Source: Aliiroseovarius sp. S1339
Lineage (GTDB): Bacteria > Pseudomonadota > Alphaproteobacteria > Rhodobacterales > Rhodobacteraceae
Assembly: GCF_023195695.1 (NCBI RefSeq)
Contig: NZ_JALPQG010000001.1
Location: forward strand, 593,261 to 657,260
Direction: 5' to 3'
DNA length: 64,000 nucleotides
The translations under genes and the position numbers were made by a program. The notes under the pieces were generated by a model that made no database searches, was not told the DNA's origin, and saw only the letters and a list, made by a program, of their open reading frames with translations. Below, piece after piece: positions 19,615 to 28,156 of this stretch (positions are counted from its first letter, which is position 1; each line of letters begins with the position of its first letter).

Positions 19615-20522
19615 CACTCACCTGCCTTCGGATCAAGGACATCACGCAGACCGTCGCCCAGAAGGTTGAACGCCAAAGAGACCGTGAAGATGGCCAAACC
19701 GGGCATGGTGGCGACCCACCAGTGGTCCAGAATAAAGCGCCGCCCTTCAGAAATCATCGCGCCCCATTCCGGGCTGGGCGGTTGCGCGCCAAGGCCGAGG
19801 AACCCAAGGCCGGCCGCGGCCAGAATGATCCCCGCCATGTCCAGCGTCACCCGCACGATCAGGGACGAAATGCACAAGGGCCAGATATGCTTGGTAATGA
19901 TGCGCAGCGGCCCGGCCCCTTGCAGCTTGATCGCGCTGATATAGTCCGAGGAGCGGATGGTCAGCGTCTCGGCCCGCGCAATCCGCGCGTAAGGTGGCCA
20001 TGCGGTCAGCGAGATCGCCAGAACCGCGTTTTCAATCCCGGCGCCCAGAGCGGCCACGAAAGCCAGCGCCAGAACCAGACGGGGGAAGGCCAGAAAAATA
20101 TCGGTGATGCGCATCAGAATCGTATCGGTCCAGCCGCCAACATAGCCCGAGATCGTGCCAACCAGCAGCCCCGCCACCGGCGCGATCAGCGCCACCAGTG
20201 CCACAATATACAGCGTGATCCGCGCGCCATAGATCAGTCGCGACAGGATATCGCGGCCAAGGCTGTCGGTGCCGAAAATGTGGCCCTCGGTTCCCAGCGG
20301 TGCCAGCCGGTTGCCCAGATCCTGCACAAAGGGATTATGCGGCGACAGCCACGGCGCGGCGGCCGCTATGAACACCAAGGCTACCAGAATGCCCAAACCG
20401 ATCATCGCCATCGTATTGCTGCGAAACGACAGCCAGCCCTGATAGAAGGCGGATATCTTGGCATGGCGGCGCGAGGTCGGCGTGTCCGTCAAAAGCCACT
20501 GTTTCAGTGTTTGTTCTGTCAT
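19614..20522 (-). CDS. dppC: Peptide ABC transporter permease (DppC-like)
   Basis: A 302-residue membrane protein with an N-terminal OppC leader (FRSNTMAMIGLGILVALVFIA, first membrane helix) and five further segments. The conserved GTDSLGRDILSRLIYGARI and the EAA loop (LTAWPPYARIARAETLTI) that contacts the ATPases are present. Sits between dppB (15 bp gap) and dppD (1-base overlap). Confidence 0.92.
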   Translation of the reverse strand: MTEQTLKQWLLTDTPTSRRHAKISAFYQGWLSFRSNTMAMIGLGILVALVFIAAAAPWLSPHNPFVQDLGNRLAPLGTEGHIFGTDSLGRDILSRLIYGARITLYIVALVALIAPVAGLLVGTISGYVGGWTDTILMRITDIFLAFPRLVLALAFVAALGAGIENAVLAISLTAWPPYARIARAETLTIRSSDYISAIKLQGAGPLRIITKHIWPLCISSLIVRVTLDMAGIILAAAGLGFLGLGAQPPSPEWGAMISEGRRFILDHWWVATMPGLAIFTVSLAFNLLGDGLRDVLDPKAGE

Positions 20523-20537
20523 TGATACTGTCCCGCC

Positions 20538-21611
20538 CTATTTCGCGCGTGGATCAAAGACCTTGTAGAGCAGGTCAGAGAAAATATTGAGCAGGATGAA
20601 GACCAAACCCACCACAACAGTGCCGCCAAGCACAGCGTTCATGTCCGCGGACAGAAGCGCTGTGGTGATATAGCTGCCGATACCGGGCCACGAGAAGATG
20701 ATCTCGGTCAGCACGGATCCTTCCAAAAGCCCCGCATAGCTGAGTGCGATCACGGTGATCAGTTGCACGCGGATGTTCTTGAAGGCGTGTTTCCAGATCA
20801 CGTCCCACTCCGACATGCCCTTCACGCGGGCTGTAGTGATATATTCAGCGCTAAGCTGTTCCAGCATGAACGACCGCGTCATGCGGCTGATATAGGCCAG
20901 TGAATAATAGCCAAGCAGCGAGGCTGGCAGGATGATGTGGGAAAACGCGTCCTTGAACACGTCCCAATTGCCGTCCAATGCCGCGTCGATCAGGATCATA
21001 CCGGTCACACTGGGCACGACATCGACATAGAAAATGCCAACCCGGCCCGGACCGCCAACCCATCCAAGAATGCCATAGAAGATCAAAAGCCCCATCAGGC
21101 CGAGCCAGAAAATGGGCATGGAATACCCCACAAGGGCCAACACCCGTGCGACCTGGTCGATCCATGATCCCTTACGCACTGCGGCCAGCACGCCAAGTGG
21201 CACACCCAGAATGACGCCGAACAGAATGCCCAGCGTGGCCAGCTCTAGCGTGGCGGGGAACACCCGCGCGATATCCTCGGACACCGGGCGCGCGTTCAGA
21301 AGCGAGGTGCCGAAATCCAGATGCAGCACGTCCCAGAGGTAATACAGAAACTGAACGATCAAGGGCTTGTCCAACCCAAGCTGCTCATACACGGCGTCAT
21401 AAGTCGATTGCGAGGCGCGTTCACCAACGATGGACAGCACCGGATCAATCGGCATGACCCGCCCGATAATGAAGGTGATAAACAGCAGGCCCAACAACGT
21501 CACCGCGATCGAGCTAAGCGTTCTGACAGCCGTTTTCAGCGCCGGCCAAAGCGTGTCTGAAAGAGGCGCCCGTGTTGGGCGCCTCTCGTTATTGTCTTCG
21601 GTCAGGGCCAT
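20538..21611 (-). CDS. dppB: Peptide ABC transporter permease (DppB-like)
   Basis: A 357-residue permease. After a 30-residue hydrophilic N-terminus comes a membrane helix (VTLLGLLFITFIIGRVMP), then SQSTYDAVYEQLGLDKPLIVQFLYYL, a DppB hallmark (cited by its core YEQLGLDKPL), and the EAA loop EYITTARVKGMSEWDVIWKHAFKN. It is longer than usual because of an insertion around IFYGILGWVGGPGRVGIFYVDVVPSVTG near residue 180. Starts one base after the dppA stop codon. Confidence 0.92.
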   Translation of the reverse strand: MALTEDNNERRPTRAPLSDTLWPALKTAVRTLSSIAVTLLGLLFITFIIGRVMPIDPVLSIVGERASQSTYDAVYEQLGLDKPLIVQFLYYLWDVLHLDFGTSLLNARPVSEDIARVFPATLELATLGILFGVILGVPLGVLAAVRKGSWIDQVARVLALVGYSMPIFWLGLMGLLIFYGILGWVGGPGRVGIFYVDVVPSVTGMILIDAALDGNWDVFKDAFSHIILPASLLGYYSLAYISRMTRSFMLEQLSAEYITTARVKGMSEWDVIWKHAFKNIRVQLITVIALSYAGLLEGSVLTEIIFSWPGIGSYITTALLSADMNAVLGGTVVVGLVFILLNIFSDLLYKVFDPRAK

Positions 21612-23207
21612 TTATTTGGTGACCTGCCAATAGGCAGCAGAGGTCACGGCTTGTCCGGTCGACCAGTTCATCACGTTGTCACGCAGCGCAGATTGTTCGA
21701 TCTGCTGGAACATGATCGCGAAGGGTGAGATCTCGCGGAACTCGGCCTGAATGTCCTGATACATCTGCACCCGCTTGTCGCGATCGCCCTCGGTTACGGC
21801 GGCCTCGACCTTCGGTGTCAGCCCGCCTGTATCCCAGGCATTCCGCCAGGCCAGAAGGCCGGTGGCGTTCGCCTCGTCGCTGTTGTCGGGGTTATAGGCA
21901 AAGGTGCCCGCATTGGTTTGCGGGTCAGGATAGTCCGGCCCCCATGCCCCCAGATACATATCCAACTCGCGCGCACGATAGCGAGCAAGGATCTGTTTCG
22001 CCGTACCCACGGTGATGTTCAGCGTGATTCCAGCCTGCGCGAAGGTGTTTTGCAGCGATTGAGCGATCTCCATGCGTTCCTGCGCCTCGCGCACGCCTGT
22101 TTCGATCTCAAGCCCTTCGACACCGGCAGCCGCCAAAAGTTCCTTGGCCTTTTCGATGTTCAGCGAGAAGGGATTTTCCTCGGACGCGCCAAGATAGGTG
22201 GCGGGCAGGAAGTTCTGGTGGATCGTATACTGCCCCTTCAGGAAGCTGTCTTTCATCCCCTCATAGTCGATCAGGTATTTGATCGCCTGACGAACCTCAG
22301 GCTTGGACAGCTCAGGGTGCTTCTGGTTCAGAGACAGATACATCAGACGGCCTTTCAGCTCGTCCTCGACCTTGATGCCGCCAGCTTCCATCACACCGGC
22401 AATATCTTCCGGGTTCAGGTTGCGGGCGATGTCGATGTCACCACGCTCCAGCAGCAAACGTTGCGACGCGCTTTCCAGCACGTGCCGCACGATCACCCGC
22501 TCCATCGTCGGCGCGCCGCCGTAATAGTCCGGATAAGCTTCAAGCGTCACGCTTTCATTGGGCTTCCAGCCTGCCATCGTATAGGGACCGGAGCCAGCCG
22601 AGTTGGTTTTCAGCCACGTGTTGCCCATGTCGCCGTCAACTTCGTTGGCCATGACGGTTTCTTTGTCGACAATCCCGCCAATGGTGGCCGTCAGACAGTT
22701 CAACACGAACGAGGTCGCGTATTGCTTGTCCGTCGTGATCATCAGCTTGTTGCCGTCGGCCTTGATGGTCTCGGTCGCGTTTTCAGGGGTGAACCCGAAC
22801 TGGGTCAGGATGAACGCAGGCGTCTTGTTCAGGATCACCGCGCGTTGCAGCGAATACGCCGCATCTTCGGCGCGAACCGGGTTGCCGGAATGGAACGTGA
22901 CGCCTTCACGCATGGTGAAGGTGATGGTCTTGCCGTCCTCGCTGACCTCCCAGCTTTCGGCAAGGCCGGGTTGGTAGCCTGCGGCAAGGTCAAGCGGGTC
23001 CAGGTAGACCAGACGGCTATAGACGTTGCGGCTGATGTCCGAGCCCGCGAACTCAAAGCTTTCCGCCGGGTCCAGCGTGGTCACATCGTCGATACGGTTG
23101 GCGATGACCAGCATGTTGGCGGGCGTTTCCGCGTAAGCCGCAAAGGAGGATGCCCCCATCGCCACGCCAATCGCAGCACTTGTCAGTAATCTATTGATAG
23201 AATTCAT
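21612..23207 (-). CDS. dppA: Periplasmic dipeptide/oligopeptide-binding protein (DppA-like)
   Basis: A 531-residue SBP-5 family protein. A signal peptide ends after SSFAAYA; family landmarks are TLDPAESFEFAGSDI, YQPGLAESWEVSEDGKTITF, FHSGNPVRAEDAAYSL and SAGSGPYTMAGWKPNESVTLEAYPDYYGG (cited by parts). It selects the transported peptide. First gene of dppABCDF; a membrane dipeptidase gene lies 51 bp upstream on the same strand, and a LysR regulator diverges from that, giving a coherent peptide-import-and-cleavage unit. Confidence 0.92.
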   Translation of the reverse strand: MNSINRLLTSAAIGVAMGASSFAAYAETPANMLVIANRIDDVTTLDPAESFEFAGSDISRNVYSRLVYLDPLDLAAGYQPGLAESWEVSEDGKTITFTMREGVTFHSGNPVRAEDAAYSLQRAVILNKTPAFILTQFGFTPENATETIKADGNKLMITTDKQYATSFVLNCLTATIGGIVDKETVMANEVDGDMGNTWLKTNSAGSGPYTMAGWKPNESVTLEAYPDYYGGAPTMERVIVRHVLESASQRLLLERGDIDIARNLNPEDIAGVMEAGGIKVEDELKGRLMYLSLNQKHPELSKPEVRQAIKYLIDYEGMKDSFLKGQYTIHQNFLPATYLGASEENPFSLNIEKAKELLAAAGVEGLEIETGVREAQERMEIAQSLQNTFAQAGITLNITVGTAKQILARYRARELDMYLGAWGPDYPDPQTNAGTFAYNPDNSDEANATGLLAWRNAWDTGGLTPKVEAAVTEGDRDKRVQMYQDIQAEFREISPFAIMFQQIEQSALRDNVMNWSTGQAVTSAAYWQVTK

Positions 23208-23258
23208 GTTTTGAACCTCTCCTGTTCAGTTTCGTATATTGCAGCGTGCGTTTTGGGC

Positions 23259-24320
23259 TTATTGTCCCCAAGTTTTTTCCAGCACACGCAGCCAATTCTC
23301 GTGGCACAGCTTGGCAATCAATGCCTCGCTATACCCGTGACGCGCCATGGCCAGTCTTAGCATTGGAAGACCGGCGCAGGATGTCAGATCTTCGGGCACA
23401 ACGGCCCCATCGTAATCGGACCCTAACCCCACGCGCTCCTCACCCAGATGTTCGATCAGGTGATCAAGGTGGCGCAACATTTGTTCCAGCGGCACATCCG
23501 CAAGCATTCGCCCGTCAGCACGCAAGAAAGCCACCGCAAAATTCAATCCAACCATGCCATCACTTTCGCGGATGGCTGCCAGTTGCTTGTCCGTCAGATT
23601 GCGGCTGTGAGGGCAAATCGCGTGGGCGTTTGAATGAGTTGCCACCAGCGGCTTGGTGGAATGGCGTGCCACATCCCAGAACCCTGCCTCATTCAGGTGT
23701 GACAAGTCTATCATTATTCCCAACTGATTGCACCGTCGGATCAGCCGGAGCCCATGATCGGTCAGGCCGTCCCCGATATCCGGGTCGCTTGGGTACCGAA
23801 ATGGAACGCCGTGACCGAAGATTGTCGAGCGGCTCCACACCGGCCCAATCGACCGCAGCCCGGCCTGATACAGCACGTCCAGAGTGTTAAGCTCTGCGTC
23901 AATCGCCTCGGCCCCTTCGATGTGAAGGATCGCGGCCATCTTTCCCGCATTCAGGGTTTCGCGGATCTGTGCAGCGGTGCGACAGACCGTTAAAGCCCCG
24001 CGTTCTTGAAGATCAAACAGGATTGCAATCTGCGCCATCGCGACAGGGAATGCGTCCTCCCAATCAATCGGTTCTGGCAACGGCAGGTCATAGCGCGGTT
24101 TCGTCATCTCCTGCATCTTGAAGTCAAGATCGACAGGCGACGGAACGTAAACTGCGAAAAAGCCACCGCCGAAACCGCCAACATGTGCGCGCTTGACGTC
24201 AATCGCACCGTCGCGACCGGAAACGAACGTGTCCGCTGCCGATTTACCGCCCGCGCGGTAAAGCTTCAACAAGACGTCGTTATGGCCGTCGAACACCAAA
24301 GGCGTGGTTTGGCTGTTCAA
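23259..24320 (-). CDS. Membrane dipeptidase family protein (M19, renal dipeptidase-like)
   Basis: A 353-residue zinc dipeptidase of family M19: DGHNDVLLKL supplies the first His-x-Asp ligands, ILHIEGAEAI the bridging Glu, MIDLSHLNEAGFW and VATHSNAHAICPHSRNLTD the further His ligands, and GLGSDYDGA the late Asp. No signal peptide, so cytoplasmic action on imported dipeptides is likely. The start is not obvious: I choose TTG at 24320 (purine-rich GGGGGGAAA upstream, directly before LNSQTTPLVFDGHND); an ATG at 24392 is in frame but its extension would overlap the divergent LysR promoter. Probably first gene of the dpp operon. Confidence 0.88.
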   Translation of the reverse strand: MNSQTTPLVFDGHNDVLLKLYRAGGKSAADTFVSGRDGAIDVKRAHVGGFGGGFFAVYVPSPVDLDFKMQEMTKPRYDLPLPEPIDWEDAFPVAMAQIAILFDLQERGALTVCRTAAQIRETLNAGKMAAILHIEGAEAIDAELNTLDVLYQAGLRSIGPVWSRSTIFGHGVPFRYPSDPDIGDGLTDHGLRLIRRCNQLGIMIDLSHLNEAGFWDVARHSTKPLVATHSNAHAICPHSRNLTDKQLAAIRESDGMVGLNFAVAFLRADGRMLADVPLEQMLRHLDHLIEHLGEERVGLGSDYDGAVVPEDLTSCAGLPMLRLAMARHGYSEALIAKLCHENWLRVLEKTWGQ

Positions 24321-24440
24321 ATGTGATTTCCCCCCAAGGCAACACCGGATCAGCTTATGCCATGATTTCTCATAGACTACAGAAATATGCATGATATTTT
24401 CTCATGCAGCGATTACAATAACGCAGAAAGACTATACCCC

Positions 24441-25349
24441 ATGGCGACCAAATCCTGGCATAGTTTGCCCGAGTATCAGGCCCTACGGGCGTTGATGGAA
24501 AGTGGCACCACAGCGAAAGCTGCCATCCGGCTGGGCCTGTCGCAATCTGCGATCAGTCGGTCCATCGCCAGTCTGGAATCTCGCTCGGGTCGGATCCTGT
24601 TCGAACGCGAAGGCGGCCGTTTGCGCCCAACCGGCGAGGCGGTGCTGATGAACCGTCGGCTGGACCCGCTTTTTGAAGCCCTCGACAGAATTGACGGCCC
24701 GCCCGAGGTCGCACAGGAAGCCCTGCGTATCATCGCGCCACCGACCTATGCGCATCGCTTTTTGGTGCATCACATCGCCACTTTTCTGAAAACAAACCCT
24801 CAATTCTATGTCAGCCTTGACGTCGCCCCGTCCGAGGATGTGATCCGCGGTATTTTGGAACGGCGTTATGATCTGGGCGTCAGCGGGGTCGAGCTGTCGC
24901 GAAACGGCGTGAAACTGATCCCCTATCGGACCTCAAGCGCGGTTTGCGCCATGGCGTGTGACCACCCCTTGGCGAACCGGGAGATCATTCACCCCGAAGA
25001 TCTTAACGGGCAAGCGCTGGTTGCGTTGACGCACCGCCATGCGCGCCGCGCCCAGCTTGAAAAGGTGCTACATGCCAGCCGCAGTACGCCACGCATCGTG
25101 GCCGAGGCATCCACGTCCTTTGCCGCAGTTGATCTGGCGAAAGAAGGGCTGGGCCTAACGATCGTCAATCCGTTTCCAATCGTGCAGTATCGGTCTGACG
25201 AGGTGGTGTTTCGCCCCTTCGCCTCGCAACTCGAATACCGCAGTTATTTCGTCACCTCCGATGACCGACCGACCTCTGGCGTCACACGCGCCTTCATGCG
25301 ACATCTCAGGCTGCACACTGCGAAAGATCCTTTCTCGCAAAAGGCTTAG
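24441..25349 (+). CDS. LysR family transcriptional regulator
   Basis: A 302-residue LysR regulator: helix-turn-helix LPEYQALRALMESGTTAKAAIRLGLSQSAISRSIASLE (cited by its core GLSQSAISRSIASLE) and a periplasmic-binding-like effector domain (APPTYAHRFLVHHIATFL onward). The ATG at 24441 begins the normal LysR N-terminus; the frame is open to an ATG at 24387 without similarity. Divergent from the dipeptidase-dppABCDF genes across about 120 bp, so it most likely controls that operon in response to a peptide or amino acid. Confidence 0.9.
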   Translation: MATKSWHSLPEYQALRALMESGTTAKAAIRLGLSQSAISRSIASLESRSGRILFEREGGRLRPTGEAVLMNRRLDPLFEALDRIDGPPEVAQEALRIIAPPTYAHRFLVHHIATFLKTNPQFYVSLDVAPSEDVIRGILERRYDLGVSGVELSRNGVKLIPYRTSSAVCAMACDHPLANREIIHPEDLNGQALVALTHRHARRAQLEKVLHASRSTPRIVAEASTSFAAVDLAKEGLGLTIVNPFPIVQYRSDEVVFRPFASQLEYRSYFVTSDDRPTSGVTRAFMRHLRLHTAKDPFSQKA

Positions 25350-25470
25350 ATGCGAAGCTTCGACCAACTCTGCCAAAACAGTGACAGAAAATCCAAGAAC
25401 CGAATTGTATGCGGTCCGCCTTACTTCTACTATGCAAACAAGCATGACACGGTGACGGAGGTCGCGGCCC

Positions 25471-26256
25471 TTGCGGCCCACCTGTTTGAACCATCAAAAC
25501 AACAGGTATCCGTTGCTGGACGAGTTCAAATCACTTGCGCTTCTGACGCTGGGGACGGCGCGCGATCTGGCGCCGATTGTTGGCGTTGTGGCCGTGTTCC
25601 AGTTTTTGGTTCTTCGTCAACCCATGGACGATATCGGCGAGAAGTTGATCGGCCTTCTTTTTGTCATGGCGGGGCTGGCAATTTTCATTCGCGGCCTGCA
25701 ATTGGCGCTGTTTCCCCTCGGGGAATCGCTTGCGGACGCGTTTGCCAACAAGGGCAGCCTGTTCTGGCTGCTGACGTTCGCCTTTTCACTAGGCTTTGGC
25801 ACAACCTTCGCCGAACCGGCCCTGATCGCCGTCAGTCGCGAGGCGGCGCGTGTCATGGCTGACATCGGCGCGGTCGGCGCCAGTGACGCCGCGCAGATCA
25901 GCTATGCCAATGCGCTGCGCTATACGGTTGCGGCGGCGGTGGGATCGTCACTTATCATCGGCGTGCTGCGCATTCTTCTGGGCTGGCCGATCCACTATTT
26001 GATCATTGGCGGCTATGCCCTTGTCGTCGTATTGACGGCCTTCGCGCCAGCCGAAATCATCGGCATTGCCTATGACAGCGGCGGGGTCACCACGTCCACC
26101 GTGACGGTGCCGCTGACCACCGCCTTGGGCGTGGGCCTGGCCAGTGTCATTAAGGGGCGAAATCCGATGATTGATGGCTTCGGTCTGGTTGCGTTTGCAA
26201 GCCTTTTGCCGATCGCATTCGTGCTCGGCTTCGGGATCGTGGGGGCTTGGAAATGA
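25471..26256 (+). CDS. umpA: DUF1538 membrane protein UmpA
   Basis: A 261-residue membrane protein with about seven hydrophobic segments. It contains the DUF1538 hallmarks [16 protein letters not shown] and [16 protein letters not shown], each repeated in the next gene. UmpA/UmpB pairs of this family have been reported as two-component Na+(Li+,K+)/H+ antiporters in Halomonas; this is known for the family, inferred here. No ATG fits: a TTG at 25471 has GGAGGT eight bases upstream; a TTG at 25513 just before LLDEFKSLA is an alternative. Overlaps umpB as ATGA. Confidence 0.82.
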   Translation: MRPTCLNHQNNRYPLLDEFKSLALLTLGTARDLAPIVGVVAVFQFLVLRQPMDDIGEKLIGLLFVMAGLAIFIRGLQLALFPLGESLADAFANKGSLFWLLTFAFSLGFGTTFAEPALIAVSREAARVMADIGAVGASDAAQISYANALRYTVAAAVGSSLIIGVLRILLGWPIHYLIIGGYALVVVLTAFAPAEIIGIAYDSGGVTTSTVTVPLTTALGVGLASVIKGRNPMIDGFGLVAFASLLPIAFVLGFGIVGAWK

Positions 26257-27035
26257 TTGCGGACCTCGTGAACACCTTTACAGCCACGCTCAAAGATGTA
26301 CTGCCCATCGCCATCGTGCTCGTGTTCTTTCAGGCAGTGGTCCTGCGCAAACCTGTCCCTCACTTAAAAAGTGTCTTGGTCGGAGGGGGCTATGTTGTTC
26401 TGGGGCTTAGCTTATTCTTGTTTGGCCTGCAGGAAGCCCTTTTCCCACTGGGCGAGGCTATGGCCCGCCAACTGACAGACCCGGCCTTTCTGGGTGATCC
26501 GACAGATTGGACAGCCCATGGCTGGACCTATCTTTTCGCCTTTGCCATCGGGTTTTCCACCACCATCGCCGAACCGTCACTGATCGCCGTTGCCATCAAA
26601 GCGCGCGAAGTATCTGGCGGCACCGTCAAAGAATGGGGGCTGCGCATCGCCGTTGCCCTCGGCGTCGCGTTAAGCCTTGTATTCGGCACCTATCGGATCG
26701 TCACTGGCACACCGCTTTATGTCTATATGATCGCCGGCTACGCCATTGTGATCGTTCAGACAATCGTTGCGCCGAAAGGCATCGTGCCGCTGGCCTATGA
26801 CAGCGGCGGGGTCACCACCTCGACGGTGACAGTGCCCTTGGTTGCCGCCCTTGGGCTGGGGCTTGCCGCAGCCGTGCCGGGCCGCAGCCCGGCATTGGAC
26901 GGGTTCGGATTGATCGCGCTGGCAAGTCTGTTTCCCATGATCACGGTCATGGGCTATGCGCAGCTTGTTCAGTGGAATGACGCTCGACGACATAAGTTAC
27001 ACGTGCCAAACCCGGAAATGGAGGACCCAGAATGA
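26253..27035 (+). CDS. umpB: DUF1538 membrane protein UmpB
   Basis: A 260-residue partner of UmpA with the same motifs, [18 protein letters not shown] and [17 protein letters not shown], but a longer second loop ([14 protein letters not shown]). The two proteins share about a third of their residues and probably form a heteromeric transporter with two inverted-looking repeats. Start ATG overlaps the umpA stop (ATGA); the stop overlaps the next ATG the same way, so all four genes of the unit are translationally coupled. Confidence 0.82.
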   Translation: MIADLVNTFTATLKDVLPIAIVLVFFQAVVLRKPVPHLKSVLVGGGYVVLGLSLFLFGLQEALFPLGEAMARQLTDPAFLGDPTDWTAHGWTYLFAFAIGFSTTIAEPSLIAVAIKAREVSGGTVKEWGLRIAVALGVALSLVFGTYRIVTGTPLYVYMIAGYAIVIVQTIVAPKGIVPLAYDSGGVTTSTVTVPLVAALGLGLAAAVPGRSPALDGFGLIALASLFPMITVMGYAQLVQWNDARRHKLHVPNPEMEDPE

Positions 27036-27385
27036 AGTTCAAACTGATCATCTCGCTGGTGCAGGATGCCTATACGGACGTTGTTGTTGACGCCGCCCGC
27101 AGCGCAGGGGCGACCGGTGCCACCGTGATCACCAGCGTCCGTGGCGAGGGGCTTGAGAAGAAGAAAACCTTCCTTGGGCTGACCGTGGCGGGACAGCGCG
27201 ATATGGCTTTGTTTTTGGTGGAAGAACACCGCGCTGCTGTTATTCTTGAAACCATCTGCGCCGCAGGCGAGTTTCTGAAAGAACCGGGGCGCGGTGTGGT
27301 GTTCCAGATTGATATAGAAGACGCCATCGGCCTTGAGGCACAGGTCAAAGCCCTGAAAACCTCGTTAGAAAAGGACGAGTTATGA
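27032..27385 (+). CDS. P-II family regulator linked to UmpAB
   Basis: A 117-residue protein with the beta-alpha-beta fold pattern of P-II: KLIISLVQDAYTDVVVDAARSAGATGATVITS, a T-loop-like GEGLEKKKTFLGLTVAGQRD, and VFQIDIEDAIGLE. It lacks the uridylylated Tyr of GlnB/GlnK, so it is a divergent P-II that probably binds nucleotide or another small ligand and gates the membrane partner, as PII-like proteins do with other transporters. Fits tightly between umpB and a CBS gene, overlapping both as ATGA. Confidence 0.8.
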   Translation: MKFKLIISLVQDAYTDVVVDAARSAGATGATVITSVRGEGLEKKKTFLGLTVAGQRDMALFLVEEHRAAVILETICAAGEFLKEPGRGVVFQIDIEDAIGLEAQVKALKTSLEKDEL

Positions 27386-27801
27386 GCCAACCCGAAGAAA
27401 CCCGTGTCCGCGATGCGATCCAGCAAGACCCCCATGTCATCAACGGGCTGGCGTCTGTGGCCGAAGCGTTACAAGTTTTTCAATCCTCAGGGCACGATAC
27501 GCTGGTAATCGAAAAGCGGTCGCCCGACGATGAATTCGGCGTGTTGACCATCAGCATGATTGCCCGTCAGGTATTTGCCAGGAACCGCACACCGTCGCGG
27601 GTCAGCGTCTATGAGGTGATGGAAAAGCCCGCGATTAACATTTCTGGAAATATGCAAGCCCGCTATGCGATCCGACTGCTGGCGCGACTGAACCTGAATG
27701 TTGCACTGGTGGTCGAAGATGACACGCTGATTGGCACTGTGGGCTTGCGTGAACTGACACTTGCCGAGGCCGCAACCGAACTTACCGACACCACCGATTA
27801 A
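27382..27801 (+). CDS. CBS-domain protein of the UmpAB unit
   Basis: A 139-residue protein with two CBS motifs: SVAEALQVFQSSGHDTLVIEKR...GVLTISMIARQV (first) and NMQARYAIRLLARLNLNVALVVEDDTLIGTVGLREL (second; cited in part). CBS pairs bind adenine nucleotides. Last gene of the umpA-umpB-PII-CBS unit; together with the P-II protein it gives the transporter two possible nucleotide-sensing partners. No membrane segment. Confidence 0.82.
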   Translation: MSQPEETRVRDAIQQDPHVINGLASVAEALQVFQSSGHDTLVIEKRSPDDEFGVLTISMIARQVFARNRTPSRVSVYEVMEKPAINISGNMQARYAIRLLARLNLNVALVVEDDTLIGTVGLRELTLAEAATELTDTTD

Positions 27802-28156
27802 CCCTTGCTGACACTTTTCAGGTGTCGACTTCTTCGAAACGCCCCCAACGTGACTCTGAAACGGCTGGACTTGCTCTATTGCGTAGCCCCTATGCGTAGG
27901 GGCGACCACAGTGCGACGACTGCAGTTTTCGCCGACATTACAGGTTGTTGGGACGCGAATCTCATTTCCCATAATGGCGTAAACTCATCATAAAATGTCG
28001 GACAAGAATCCGGCAATTTCAACTGTCCGCAACCCCTCCACAATCAAGCTGAAAATACAGAACTGTTGCAAAAAACGCGTTCTGCGCCGACAATGAAGCA
28101 TTAATTTGACACTTAAAGTTGATTCTTTTTTGAATATCTTACTGAGGAGTTCACCG
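27802..28156. other. Intergenic region with a hairpin, promoter region of the redox operon
   Basis: No gene seen. A perfect 7-bp hairpin GCCCCTA/TAGGGGC with a TGCG loop lies at 27886-27903, without a T-tract; a weaker GACAC/GTGTC hairpin follows the CBS gene at 27810-27826. From 27960 on the sequence is AT-rich and should hold the promoter of the downstream operon. GAGGAG at 28144-28149 is the ribosome site of the cytochrome gene. Confidence 0.45.

Noticed and set aside
21918..23189. A 423-codon open frame opposite dppA
   Set aside because: Explained by codon bias on the complementary strand of a solute-binding protein gene.
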